A stretch of DNA of 61,752 bases from an uncultured Actinomycetes bacterium (GTDB lineage Bacteria; Actinomycetota; Actinomycetes; Nanopelagicales; Nanopelagicaceae): assembly GCA_903854185.1 (NCBI GenBank), contig CAINVP010000022.1, positions 1 to 61,752 on the forward strand, given 5' to 3'. The first letter of the stretch is position 1, and every line of letters starts with the position of its first letter. Positions 14,563 to 24,280 of the stretch are shown here, in pieces. Under the pieces are notes generated by a model, which saw only the letters and a program-made list of their open reading frames with translations, ran no database searches and was not told where the DNA came from. The translations under genes were made by a program, and so were the position numbers.

Positions 14563-16830
14563 GTGTCAACTGTTGAAGTTATTGGTTCCAATCTGGTCTA
14601 CGTCTATGTAGTCCTTGGAATCTCCCTCGTAGCACTTGCAATCGCTTGGGGCCTTCGCGCCCAGGTACTCGCTGCCCCAGAAGGCACTGAGAAGATGAAA
14701 GAGATCGCGCGCGCAGTTCAAGAAGGCGCAGCCGCATATCTCAATCGCCAATTTAAGACTCTCTCCTACTTTGTAGGAATCGTCTTTCTTCTACTCTTCG
14801 CACTCCCAGGAAACCTCGATATCCGTATCGGCCGCTCAATCTTCTTCCTCGTCGGAGCAGCATTTAGCGCACTCGTCGGATACAACGGTATGTGGCTCGC
14901 GGTCCGGGCAAATGTGCGCGTAGCTGAAGCAGCTCGTCAAAACTCTGCACCGAACGCCGTGAAAATCGCATTCCGTACAGGTGGCGTTGTCGGTATGACA
15001 ACTGTCGGTCTCGGACTTGCTGGAGCTTCACTCGTTGTTGCAATCTACCGCCAAGATGCCCCATCCGTCCTTGAAGGTTTCGGCTTCGGTGCGGCAATGC
15101 TCGCGATGTTTATGCGCGTAGGTGGCGGTATCTTCACTAAGGCAGCAGATGTCGGGGCTGACCTCGTCGGTAAAGTTGAACAAGGAATTCCAGAAGATGA
15201 CCCACGCAACGCAGCAACAATTGCAGATAACGTCGGCGATAACGTCGGTGACTGTGCTGGTATGGCTGCAGATCTCTTCGAGTCCTATGCGGTAACACTT
15301 GTTGCTGCTCTTATTCTTGGTAAGGCTGGATTCGGTAACGCCGGTCTGATTTACCCATTGATCGTTCCAGCAATCGGAATTCTCACTGCAATTATCGGAA
15401 TCTTCATCACTAAGTTGCGTTCAACTGACAAGTCAGCAATGCAGGCAATCAACCGCTCATTCTTTATGTCGGCGATTATCTCTGCAGTTCTCGTTGGTTT
15501 TGCTACCTGGACCTACCTCAAGGGTTCAATCAAGCAACTCGATGGCCTTGATCAGAGTTCAAGTGCATTTGCTGAACTCGCGAAGAGCGGTGTCAACCCG
15601 CGGGTTCTCGCATTTGGCGCAGTTCTTATTGGTATCGCACTCGCTACTTCAATCCAGCTTCTCACAGGTTTCTTTACTGAAATTGGCAAGCGTCCAGTAA
15701 ATGATGTTGCCGCATCATCTAAGACCGGCGCCGCAACAGTGATTTTGGCTGGTATCTCCGTTGGTTTTGAGTCTGCTGTCTACTCAGCACTTCTCATTGC
15801 TGCCGGCGTATTTGGCGCATTTCTTCTTGGACATGGCTCCATCATCCTCAGCCTCTTTGCAGTAGCACTTGCTGGAACTGGGTTACTTACCACCGTCGGC
15901 GTTATCGTCGCCATGGACACCTTCGGACCTATCTCCGATAACGCACAAGGCATCGCTGAGATGTCTGGTGATGTTAAGGGTGAGGGCGCACAGATCCTTA
16001 CTCAGCTTGATGCAGTTGGTAACACAACAAAGGCGATTACTAAAGGTATCGCGATTGCAACAGCTGTACTTGCAGCAACTGCTCTGTTCGGCGCATTTAC
16101 TGATGCAATCAAGAATGCAGTAATCGAAACCGGCAAGGCAGTCACTGATATTCAATTCAGTGGTGTTCTCGATGTAGCAAATCCACGTAACCTCGTCGGT
16201 CTAATTATCGGTGCAGCAGTTGTATTCATGTTCTCAGGTCTTGCTATCAACGCGGTATCGCGTGCAGCTGGCGCGGTTGTTCATGAAGTACGTGAGCAGT
16301 TCCGCCTTCACCCAGGAATCATGAATGGAACCGAGAAGCCAGAGTACGGTCGCGTAGTAGATATCTGTACACGCGACTCACTCCGTGAACTCGTTACCCC
16401 AGGGTTACTTGCAGTCATGGCTCCTATTGCAGTTGGCTTCGGTCTTGGCGTTGGTGCACTTGGTGCATACCTCGCTGGTGCAATTGGAACCGGAACTCTT
16501 ATGGCGGTATTCCTCGCTAACTCAGGCGGCGCATGGGATAACGCGAAGAAGATGCTTGAAGATGGTCACCATGGTGGCAAGGGATCGGAAGCACATAAGG
16601 CAACAGTTGTTGGCGATACCGTTGGTGATCCATTTAAGGACACTGCAGGTCCTGCTATCAACCCATTGATTAAGGTCATGAACCTTGTTGGTCTCTTGAT
16701 TACCCCAGCAATCGTTAGCCTCACACTCAATGGCCACTCAGCAGTGAACAAGATCATTACATTGATCGCACTCGTGGTAATTGTCGGAGCAATGCTCCGT
16801 TCCCGCCGCGGTTCAACTGCTATCGCTTAA
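14563..16830 (+). CDS. hppA: Membrane-bound proton-pumping pyrophosphatase (K+-independent type)
   Basis: This integral membrane enzyme couples hydrolysis of pyrophosphate to proton export. The 755 residues form about 16 helices. The substrate site DVGADLVGKVEQGIPEDDPR (about residues 195-215) is followed by NVGDNVGDCAGMAADLFESY; the later acidic motif DTVGDPFKDTAGPAINPLIK is near residue 690. Position 490 in GNTTKA is Lys; in this family Lys there marks K+-independent H+-PPases, whereas K+-dependent forms have Ala. The start is GTG with GAGGAG 7 bases upstream. The pump can energise the membrane from biosynthetic pyrophosphate. Confidence 0.96.
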   Translation: MSTVEVIGSNLVYVYVVLGISLVALAIAWGLRAQVLAAPEGTEKMKEIARAVQEGAAAYLNRQFKTLSYFVGIVFLLLFALPGNLDIRIGRSIFFLVGAAFSALVGYNGMWLAVRANVRVAEAARQNSAPNAVKIAFRTGGVVGMTTVGLGLAGASLVVAIYRQDAPSVLEGFGFGAAMLAMFMRVGGGIFTKAADVGADLVGKVEQGIPEDDPRNAATIADNVGDNVGDCAGMAADLFESYAVTLVAALILGKAGFGNAGLIYPLIVPAIGILTAIIGIFITKLRSTDKSAMQAINRSFFMSAIISAVLVGFATWTYLKGSIKQLDGLDQSSSAFAELAKSGVNPRVLAFGAVLIGIALATSIQLLTGFFTEIGKRPVNDVAASSKTGAATVILAGISVGFESAVYSALLIAAGVFGAFLLGHGSIILSLFAVALAGTGLLTTVGVIVAMDTFGPISDNAQGIAEMSGDVKGEGAQILTQLDAVGNTTKAITKGIAIATAVLAATALFGAFTDAIKNAVIETGKAVTDIQFSGVLDVANPRNLVGLIIGAAVVFMFSGLAINAVSRAAGAVVHEVREQFRLHPGIMNGTEKPEYGRVVDICTRDSLRELVTPGLLAVMAPIAVGFGLGVGALGAYLAGAIGTGTLMAVFLANSGGAWDNAKKMLEDGHHGGKGSEAHKATVVGDTVGDPFKDTAGPAINPLIKVMNLVGLLITPAIVSLTLNGHSAVNKIITLIALVVIVGAMLRSRRGSTAIA

Positions 16831-16848
16831 AGGAGTACCTTCCCCGGT

Positions 16849-19617
16849 ATGGGTATCAAATTAGTTATCGTCGAGTCACCCGCCAAAGCACGCAAGATTG
16901 GCGGGTTCCTCGGTGACGGTTATGTTGTTGAAGCGTCGGTAGGTCACATCCGTGACCTACCGCAACGCGCTGCTGATATCCCTGCTGAATACAAGAAAGT
17001 CGCCTGGGCTAAAGAGGGCGTAAATATTGAAGAAGACTTCGCCCCGCTCTATGTCATTAACCCCGATAAAAAGGCGAAGGTGAAAGAGCTCAAAGAGTTA
17101 ATGAAAGATGCAGATGAGATTCTGCTGGCAACAGATGAGGACCGTGAAGGTGAGGCGATCGCCTGGCACCTGATTGAGGTACTTCGCCCTAAAGTTCCTA
17201 TCCGCCGGATGGTCTTCCATGAAATTACCAAGGAGGCGATTCAGAAGGCGGCGCAGGAGACTCGCGATTTAGATTATCAACTCGTTGATGCGCAGGAGAC
17301 TCGTCGCGTATTGGACCGACTCTATGGCTATCGCCTCTCACCAGTCCTCTGGAAGAAGGTAATGCCACGTATCTCGGCTGGACGGGTGCAATCTGTCGCT
17401 ACCCGATTGATTGTGGAGCGCGAACGCGAACGCATGGCCTTTATCTCTTCTTCATGGTGGGATCTAGCAGCAAAGTGTGAACCAGGATTTAACGCCCGCT
17501 TGCTTACACTTGATGAGAAGCGTGTGGCGACAACAAATGACTTCGATGACACTGGCGCGATTAAAGAGAAATCTGCCCAGAACATTCTGCTTCTTGATGA
17601 GGCAGGCGCGAACGAACTTACTCACTCATTACAAGGCCAGAGCCTCGTTGTTAAATCAACAGAGGAGTCACCTCGTACTGAACGACCTAAGGCACCATTC
17701 ACCACATCAACAATGCAACAAGATGCCGGAAGTCGTCTTGGTTGGGGCGCTCAGATCACGATGCGCGTCGCACAGCGTTTGTACGAAAATGGTTACATTA
17801 CTTATATGCGTACCGACTCGGTAACGCTCTCCGCCTCTGCGATCGATGCAGCGCGTAAGAGTGTACGTGGCCTGTACGGTGCTGAATATTTGCCAGCCTC
17901 ACCACGTTTTTACGAAGGTAAGTCAAAGAACGCTCAGGAAGCGCACGAAGCTATTCGCCCGGCAGGAGATATATTTAAGACTCCAGGTGAACTTGCACCA
18001 GAACTCTCGCGCGATGAATTTGCGCTCTACGATTTGATTTGGAAGCGAACCATTGCATCTCAGATGGCGGACGCTAAGAAGATGCAGATGCGCGTTGATT
18101 TTGATGTAATAACCAAGAGCGGCCAAGCAGCAGTATTTCGCGCTAATGGCAGCGTTATTACCTTCCCAGGCTTCCTTGCCGCATATGAAGATATTGTCGA
18201 TGTGGATGATGCAAAGAGTGATGATGACTCTGCCGATAAGCGCCTGCCTCCGATGGCTGTTGGCGACAGCATCAAGGTAAATGAGTACACATGTGAAGGT
18301 CATGAGACTAAGCCACCAGCACGCTACACCGAGCCAACTTTGGTAAAGAAGTTGGAAGAGTTAGGTATTGGTCGCCCTTCAACCTTTGCATCCATCATGT
18401 CGACTATTCAAGATCGAGGTTATGTTGTAAAGCGCGGCCGTGCACTCGTTCCTACCTTCTTAGCATTCTCTGTTACTGGTCTGCTCGAGCAACACTTCAG
18501 TAAGTTGGTGGATTATGAATTCACCGCTTCCATGGAGGCAGACCTCGATCGCATCGCTAACGGAGAAGAAGATCGCGTTGCCTGGTTAACGAAGTTCTTC
18601 TACGGTGAGGGCGATCAACCCGGTCTTCAACATCTCGCCGATGATCTCGGTGCAATTGATGCTCAACAGATCAACACCATGAAGATGGGTCAAGATATTG
18701 AGATTCGTGTGGGTCGGTTCGGCGCCTACATTCAGCAGGGTCAGGGCGATGAGCGAAAGTTTGCAAATATTCCTGAGAATATCGCACCAGATGAGTTAAC
18801 ACTTGCTCTAGCACTAGAACTCTTGGCAAAGCCTTCCGGTGAGCGTGCTCTAGGGATTGATCCAACAACACAATTAGAATTGATTGCGAAGTCTGGTCGC
18901 TTTGGTCCATACGTTACAGAAATCTTGCCAGAGCCAGAGATGGTCGTCGATAAGAAGACCGGTGAACTGAAGAAGCCGCGTAAGAAGAAGGATGCGCCAA
19001 AGGCGAAGACTGCATCCTTACTTTCTTATATGTCACTCGACACCATCACGATGGATGATGCGTTGAAGTTATTCTCACTGCCTCGCACCCTCGGTGAATA
19101 TGAGGGCGCTGTTATTACTGTGCAGAATGGTCGGTATGGTCCATACCTCACCCATGGCAGTGATTCTCGAACGCTCACCTCAGAAGATCAGCTCTTCTCC
19201 ATCTCACTAGATGAGGCGATTGAGATTTATAAGCAGCCAAAGGTACGTAGGCGTGGCGTTGCCAAGCCACCGTTGAAGGAGCTCGGCAAAGATCCTGCCA
19301 GCGGTAAAGATGTCATCATGAAGGATGGCCGCTTTGGCATGTATGTCACCGATGGCGAGACAAATGCGACCTTACGCCGAGGCGATACCTTGGAATTTAT
19401 GACGCTGGAGCGTGGGTTAGAACTCCTCGCTGGCCGTCGAGCCTGGGAAGCAGAGAACGGTGGGGCGACCCGCGTAAAGAAGAGCGCCAAGGCAGGAAAG
19501 CGGGCCTCGAAGAAGGCTGCCCCCACCCTCACAAGTAAAGTCGTGAAGGCAACCGGCACTGCGAAGAAGAAAAAGATGGCTACCGGCACCGGTTCGGCCA
19601 AAACCGCCTCCAGTTAG
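16849..19617 (+). CDS. topA: DNA topoisomerase I (type IA)
   Basis: This relaxes negative supercoils through a single-strand break. 922 residues. The TOPRIM domain starts at the N-terminus (KLVIVESPAKARKI), with the acidic motif ATDEDREGEAIAWHL at about 95-108. The catalytic tyrosine is Y319 in GYITYMRTDS. The C-terminal region contains repeated beta-type topoisomerase units (GRFGAYIQ, GRFGPYVT, NGRYGPYLTHG, DGRFGMYVTDG). It ends in a Lys/Ala-rich basic tail in place of zinc fingers, as is usual in Actinobacteria. AAGGAG lies about 12 bases before the ATG. The TAG stop is reused in the TAGACT box of the next gene. Confidence 0.97.
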   Translation: MGIKLVIVESPAKARKIGGFLGDGYVVEASVGHIRDLPQRAADIPAEYKKVAWAKEGVNIEEDFAPLYVINPDKKAKVKELKELMKDADEILLATDEDREGEAIAWHLIEVLRPKVPIRRMVFHEITKEAIQKAAQETRDLDYQLVDAQETRRVLDRLYGYRLSPVLWKKVMPRISAGRVQSVATRLIVERERERMAFISSSWWDLAAKCEPGFNARLLTLDEKRVATTNDFDDTGAIKEKSAQNILLLDEAGANELTHSLQGQSLVVKSTEESPRTERPKAPFTTSTMQQDAGSRLGWGAQITMRVAQRLYENGYITYMRTDSVTLSASAIDAARKSVRGLYGAEYLPASPRFYEGKSKNAQEAHEAIRPAGDIFKTPGELAPELSRDEFALYDLIWKRTIASQMADAKKMQMRVDFDVITKSGQAAVFRANGSVITFPGFLAAYEDIVDVDDAKSDDDSADKRLPPMAVGDSIKVNEYTCEGHETKPPARYTEPTLVKKLEELGIGRPSTFASIMSTIQDRGYVVKRGRALVPTFLAFSVTGLLEQHFSKLVDYEFTASMEADLDRIANGEEDRVAWLTKFFYGEGDQPGLQHLADDLGAIDAQQINTMKMGQDIEIRVGRFGAYIQQGQGDERKFANIPENIAPDELTLALALELLAKPSGERALGIDPTTQLELIAKSGRFGPYVTEILPEPEMVVDKKTGELKKPRKKKDAPKAKTASLLSYMSLDTITMDDALKLFSLPRTLGEYEGAVITVQNGRYGPYLTHGSDSRTLTSEDQLFSISLDEAIEIYKQPKVRRRGVAKPPLKELGKDPASGKDVIMKDGRFGMYVTDGETNATLRRGDTLEFMTLERGLELLAGRRAWEAENGGATRVKKSAKAGKRASKKAAPTLTSKVVKATGTAKKKKMATGTGSAKTASS

Positions 19618-19620
19618 ACT
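19615..19620 (+). promoter_or_regulatory. -10 box for leaderless MFS-Tmk mRNA
   Basis: TAGACT ends 7 bases before the ATG at 19628 and begins with the topA stop codon. Confidence 0.45.
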
Positions 19621-19627
19621 CACTCCT

Positions 19628-21649
19628 ATGTCGACCCCGCTGCCATACCCGAGCGCCCCTGCCCAGGCAGATACCCGGAGCGTTCTATCGTATCCAGCAT
19701 TTCGACGGCTCTGGAACTCTATGGCCTTCTCCTCCTTTGGCGATTGGCTTGGCCTACTAGCCACAACTGCGCTCGCTCAACAGTTAGCTGGCGGCAACTA
19801 CTCCAAGGCAAATTTCGCGATCGCTGGCGTCTTCATCGTTCGACTTCTACCCGCAGTCCTTCTTGGTCCAATTGCCGGCGTCTTTGCCGACCGCTTCGAC
19901 CGCCGCAGGTTGATGATTCTCTGCGACATCCTCCGCTTCTTTCTCTATCTTTCCATTCCACTTGTGGGAAATTACTTCTGGCTCTACACAGCTACCGTCC
20001 TCGTTGAAGCGGTCACTCTCTTCTGGTCGCCTGCGAAAGAGGCATCAGTTCCGAATCTGATTCCAAAGAATAAATTGGAATCTGCAAATCAAGTGACGCT
20101 TCTAGCAAGTTATGGCACGGCACCGATTGCGGCGATTGTCTTCTCGCTCCTCGCACTCGTGGCTGGACCACTTTCGAAGGCCTTCTCAGAGCGTTATGCA
20201 TCAACAGCAAATATTGCGCTCTATATCGATGCGCTCTCATTCCTCTATACCGCTTGGGTTGTCTTTGGTATTAAGGGTCTCCCTAAGGGACCGGCAGTTG
20301 GCGCCAAAGGCGAGAACATTGGTAAATCTCTTCTCGGTGGCTTCTCCTTTGTCCGTAAATCACAAGTCATCAATGGGCTGGTTATTGGAATGCTCGGCGC
20401 CTTCTTCGCAGCCGGAGCGGTCATTGGACTTGCGAGAACATTTGTCGGTGACCTTAAAGCCGGAGATGCCGCTTATGGTGTTCTCTTCGGCTCCGTCTTT
20501 ACTGGTCTCGCTCTTGGAATTTCACTTGGGCCAAAGATCTTCTCTCAATTCTCCCGTCGACGTATCTTTGGCGCCTCATTAACTATCTCATCAATATTTC
20601 TCATCTTGCTCTCTACTATTACTAATCTGGTTCTCGCACTTATAGTCACTATTATTTTGGGAGCCTTTGCTGGATTAAGTTGGGTTACTGGATTTACCAT
20701 GCTCGGTCTCGAGGTTGAAGATGAGATGCGTGGTCGAGTATTTGCCTTCGTCCAATCTCTAATTCGCATCAGCTTGGTACTCGTTTTAGCTATTGCACCA
20801 GTAGTTGCAGCAGCTATCGGTAGACACTCATTCCAGTACAGCAGCTATACCGTTACCTACAACGGTGCTGCCTTTACGCTCTTATTAGCAGGTGTAATAG
20901 GCACTGCTGTTGGCGTAATTAGCTATCACCGGATGAAGGATCGCCCATCAATCTCACTCTGGTCAGATATTCGTAACGCCTTCCGTGGTGAACTCGGTGG
21001 TATCACTGGGGCAACACATGCCGGAATCTTTATCTCCTTCGAAGGTGGCGAGGGTTCTGGAAAATCAACCCAGACAAAGTTGCTCGGTGAATATTTGGAA
21101 TCAATCGGTGAGACCGTTGTACTCACTCGCGAACCAGGTGGTAGCCCGATTGGAGTTCAACTTCGACAGATTCTGCTCGCGAATGAGACCGGTGTTATTA
21201 GCCCTCGTGCAGAAGCGTTGATGTATGCCGCAGATCGTGCACATCATGTCTTCGCTGTTATTCGTCCAGCGCTAGATCGTGGTGAAATTGTTATTACTGA
21301 TCGCTACCTCGACTCATCCATTGCATATCAAGGAGCTGGCCGAGTGCTCCAGCCATCGGAGGTCGCACGTATCTCCCGCTGGGCAACAGAGAGCCTTACC
21401 CCGACACTCACCTTTATTATGGATATTCCTGCTGAGATTGGCCTTGGTCGCCTCGAATCACAGGATCGTTTGGAATCAGAGCCGTTAGCATTTCATGAAA
21501 GAGTCCGTCGGGAATTTCTAAATCTGGCGAATATTGATCCAGAACGCTATGCCGTTATTGATGCAACGCAGAGCGTTGATGCGATTCACGCCCAGATTAA
21601 AGAGCGGGTAAACCACCTTCCGTTACTTAAAATTAATAAGAAGAATTAG
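19628..21649 (+). CDS. tmk: MFS transporter fused to thymidylate kinase
   Basis: One frame of 673 residues encodes two proteins. Residues about 15-440 are a 12-helix major facilitator, with ADRFDRRRLM in the first cytoplasmic loop. Residues about 466-670 are a complete dTMP kinase: P-loop FEGGEGSGKST (472-481 for the core), TREPGGSPIG, and ITDRYLDSSIAYQGAGR, the DR-x-Y motif of Tmk. Tmk makes dTDP from dTMP and is essential. The next gene, holB, is the usual partner of tmk. Such MFS-Tmk fusions are known from Actinobacteria. No stop or frameshift separates the halves, and the linker is short. The transported substrate is unknown. Confidence 0.92.
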   Translation: MSTPLPYPSAPAQADTRSVLSYPAFRRLWNSMAFSSFGDWLGLLATTALAQQLAGGNYSKANFAIAGVFIVRLLPAVLLGPIAGVFADRFDRRRLMILCDILRFFLYLSIPLVGNYFWLYTATVLVEAVTLFWSPAKEASVPNLIPKNKLESANQVTLLASYGTAPIAAIVFSLLALVAGPLSKAFSERYASTANIALYIDALSFLYTAWVVFGIKGLPKGPAVGAKGENIGKSLLGGFSFVRKSQVINGLVIGMLGAFFAAGAVIGLARTFVGDLKAGDAAYGVLFGSVFTGLALGISLGPKIFSQFSRRRIFGASLTISSIFLILLSTITNLVLALIVTIILGAFAGLSWVTGFTMLGLEVEDEMRGRVFAFVQSLIRISLVLVLAIAPVVAAAIGRHSFQYSSYTVTYNGAAFTLLLAGVIGTAVGVISYHRMKDRPSISLWSDIRNAFRGELGGITGATHAGIFISFEGGEGSGKSTQTKLLGEYLESIGETVVLTREPGGSPIGVQLRQILLANETGVISPRAEALMYAADRAHHVFAVIRPALDRGEIVITDRYLDSSIAYQGAGRVLQPSEVARISRWATESLTPTLTFIMDIPAEIGLGRLESQDRLESEPLAFHERVRREFLNLANIDPERYAVIDATQSVDAIHAQIKERVNHLPLLKINKKN

Positions 21650-21651
21650 CC

Positions 21652-22797
21652 ATGAGTATCTTCGACTCTCTCATTGATCAAGATGAGACAGTTGCAACTC
21701 TCCGTGCAGCTGTAGCCGCTGCGCGTAACGATGAAGATGAATCACAAGATATGACGCATGCCTGGCTCTTCACTGGGCCTCCTGGATCAGGTCGAAGCAA
21801 TGCCGCACTCGCCTTCGCTGCCGCACTTGTATGTGAGCAGGGTGGTTGTGGCGAATGCGTCGATTGTAGAACCGCGCAGAATGGCTCGCATGCGGATGTT
21901 GAATTACTCCGCACCGAAGGCCTCTCCATCAAGATTGATGAAGTCCGAGAGTTGCTTACACGAGCATCATGGTCAGCATCCGTTGCTAAATTCCGAATTA
22001 TCATCATGGAAGATGCCGATCGCCTCACGGAATCAGCGGCAAATGCCCTTCTTAAAGCGATTGAAGAGCCCTCTGGCCGCACCATCTGGCTCCTCTGTGC
22101 ACCTACATTGAGCGATGTACTGCCAACAATCAGATCGCGTACCCGCAATCTCCTGCTTCGTACCCCATCAGTCTCAGCAGTAAGCGCACTCCTTCAACGT
22201 GAAGGCGCCTCATCGAATCAAGCGGAGTTCGCCGCTCGCGCGTCTCAAGGACATATTGGTCGGGCTCGATACCTGGTGAACAGTGAAACCGCCCGCAATC
22301 TTCGAAACGATGCTGTGAAGTTAGCAGTCACAATCTCGGATATCGCGAGCGCCTTTAACGCCGCCGGAAAACTTGTTGATGCGGCAAAGGAGCAGGCGAC
22401 AGTTGATGCTGAAGAGAAGAACGAGAGAGAGCTAAAGGCGCTAAAAGAGGCGTGGGGTCAACAGGGTAGCAAGTTAACTGCAGGTGGCAGTAAGGCCGTC
22501 AAAGAGTTGGAGAAGGAACAGAAGTCGAGACAGACTCGCATGGTCCGCGACTACTTAGATCGCGCCCTCCTTGATATCGCTACCTTCTATCGAGATGTAC
22601 TCCTTGTTCAAAGCGGATCCGTCGATGAGATTATTAATATCGATATGGTTGATTGGATTAATAAATATGCAGAGCACACGACTGCCGAATCAACGTTAAA
22701 GCGGTTAGAGGCAATTCTTAAGGCGCGCACGAACCTGGGATATAACTCGGCGCCTCTGCTTACCCTTGAGGCAATGATGGTCTCACTCGCGCCATGA
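21652..22797 (+). CDS. holB: DNA polymerase III delta' subunit
   Basis: This is part of the clamp loader that places the beta clamp on DNA. 381 residues. The AAA+ N-terminal domain has a changed Walker A, GPPGSGRS, with Arg where catalytic subunits have Lys, as expected for delta'. A zinc module with cysteines in CEQGGCGECVDC follows, then DVELLRTEGLSIKIDEVREL and MEDADRLTESAANALLKAIEEP. A charged, partly coiled region lies at about 240-290. It begins 2 bases after the MFS-Tmk stop and overlaps the next gene by 4 bases (ATGA). Confidence 0.93.
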   Translation: MSIFDSLIDQDETVATLRAAVAAARNDEDESQDMTHAWLFTGPPGSGRSNAALAFAAALVCEQGGCGECVDCRTAQNGSHADVELLRTEGLSIKIDEVRELLTRASWSASVAKFRIIIMEDADRLTESAANALLKAIEEPSGRTIWLLCAPTLSDVLPTIRSRTRNLLLRTPSVSAVSALLQREGASSNQAEFAARASQGHIGRARYLVNSETARNLRNDAVKLAVTISDIASAFNAAGKLVDAAKEQATVDAEEKNERELKALKEAWGQQGSKLTAGGSKAVKELEKEQKSRQTRMVRDYLDRALLDIATFYRDVLLVQSGSVDEIINIDMVDWINKYAEHTTAESTLKRLEAILKARTNLGYNSAPLLTLEAMMVSLAP

Positions 22798-24266
22798 TGA
22801 ACCCTCGTTTCGTAAAGAGAGTAGCAGTGGGAATTATCTTCTCTTTCCTGCTCTTCTTCCTTGTTTCGGCAAAATCACATGCAGCAACAACGCTTATGAG
22901 CTATCGGAATCAAAAAATCTCATGGAATAACTGTTCTGATGGATTTCAATGTGGAACTTTCCGCGTTCCGGTTGACTACTCTCACATCACAGCAGATCAC
23001 TTCACGCTTCGGGTGATTCGCCGTCCCACTTCAAACACACTGCGCATCGGTACCCTCATTGTGAATCCGGGCGGCCCAGGCGCATCAGCGATGGAGTATG
23101 CGGCGGCAGCGACCTCGATTGTCTCTAAAGCCATCTATGAGAAGTTCGATATTTTGGGCTTTGATGAGCGTGGAGTTGGCCAATCTGAGCCCATCCGCTG
23201 CCTCACAGATAGAGAAGAAGATGCAATGCTCGGCGGCGATGGAACTGTAAATTCTACTTCCCAACTCGCAGCAGTTATCGCTTCCGCTAAATCCTTCGCC
23301 GCTTCGTGTGCCAAAGCGGCAGGTTCACGCCTTGGTCATTACTCCACATTGGAATCAGCAAAAGATATGGAGTTGCTCCGAATTATTCTCGGCGAAAAGT
23401 CGCTCTACTTCTTGGGAAAGAGTTACGGAACCTACCTAGGAACAATTTATGCTGCGCTCTATCCGAAGAGTGTTGGCCGGATGGTCCTCGATGGCGCGAT
23501 GGATCCGCAAGAGTCAGTTCGTAATCAGGCGCTCTATCAAGCTAAGGGTTTTGAGATTGCGCTAGATGCCTATCTCAAAGCGAATCGGGATTTTACAAAG
23601 CAGACCATCGATAATTTCCTAGCAAAGCTACGGAAGCGACCAATGGCTGCCGGCAAAGGTCGATTCTTAACTGAAAGTTTTGCCATCACTGGAATTGCGA
23701 GTGCGCTTTATGACAACAGCACCGGTTGGCCAGATCTCGCCACCGCCCTTAATGAGGTAATTAAACGGAATAATCCTTCACCGCTCTTGGCGCTCTCTGA
23801 TAATTATTACCAGCGAGATAGCAACGGAAGATATACCAACAATCAGAACGATATCGCGGAGATAATCTCCTGCCTAGATTTTGTAGATAATAGAAGCGCT
23901 GAGACGATGTATGCCGACCGTGCTAATTTCGCAAAGGTAGCTCCGACCTTTGGTCCATATCTGGCCTTCAGTTCACTCGTCTGTGAATATTGGAGAGCGA
24001 AACCCCAGGTACTTTCCAACTACTCAGCTCTGGCTAGCTCCCCGCCAGTTCTGATTATCGGTGTTACCCGTGACCCAGCTACCCCCTACAGATGGGCAGA
24101 GAGCCTGCACGCCGACTTCTCCCGATCCACCCTATTGACCTATGACGGCGATGGGCATACCGGGCATAACCGTGGGAATGCGTGTATCGACTCGACCGTT
24201 GACGCATATCTCCTTACGGGCGCGCTGCCCAAGGGCGGAAGTGGTAAAAAGAAGTGCTCGGCATAG
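22794..24266 (+). CDS. Secreted alpha/beta hydrolase (tripeptidyl aminopeptidase-like)
   Basis: 490 residues with a signal peptide (about 1-30). The fold is that of the Streptomyces SlpD/E and Tap exported aminopeptidases, which remove N-terminal peptides outside the cell. The oxyanion loop is VNPGGPGASA. The nucleophile Ser210 sits in GKSYGTYLG; the acid and base are likely Asp in GVTRDPATP and His in DGDGHTGH. The C-terminal segment around ACIDSTVDAYLLTGALP matches the TAP-like C-terminal domain. The ATG overlaps the holB stop. A role in peptide scavenging is an inference. Confidence 0.88.
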   Translation: MMNPRFVKRVAVGIIFSFLLFFLVSAKSHAATTLMSYRNQKISWNNCSDGFQCGTFRVPVDYSHITADHFTLRVIRRPTSNTLRIGTLIVNPGGPGASAMEYAAAATSIVSKAIYEKFDILGFDERGVGQSEPIRCLTDREEDAMLGGDGTVNSTSQLAAVIASAKSFAASCAKAAGSRLGHYSTLESAKDMELLRIILGEKSLYFLGKSYGTYLGTIYAALYPKSVGRMVLDGAMDPQESVRNQALYQAKGFEIALDAYLKANRDFTKQTIDNFLAKLRKRPMAAGKGRFLTESFAITGIASALYDNSTGWPDLATALNEVIKRNNPSPLLALSDNYYQRDSNGRYTNNQNDIAEIISCLDFVDNRSAETMYADRANFAKVAPTFGPYLAFSSLVCEYWRAKPQVLSNYSALASSPPVLIIGVTRDPATPYRWAESLHADFSRSTLLTYDGDGHTGHNRGNACIDSTVDAYLLTGALPKGGSGKKKCSA

Positions 24267-24268
24267 GG

Positions 24269-24274
24269 CATTAT
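24269..24274 (+). promoter_or_regulatory. Possible -10 box for leaderless start at 24281
   Basis: CATTAT ends 6 bases before the ATG of the VOC-like gene. It matches the spacing seen elsewhere, with a weaker hexamer. Confidence 0.35.
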
Positions 24275-24280
24275 TCCCCC

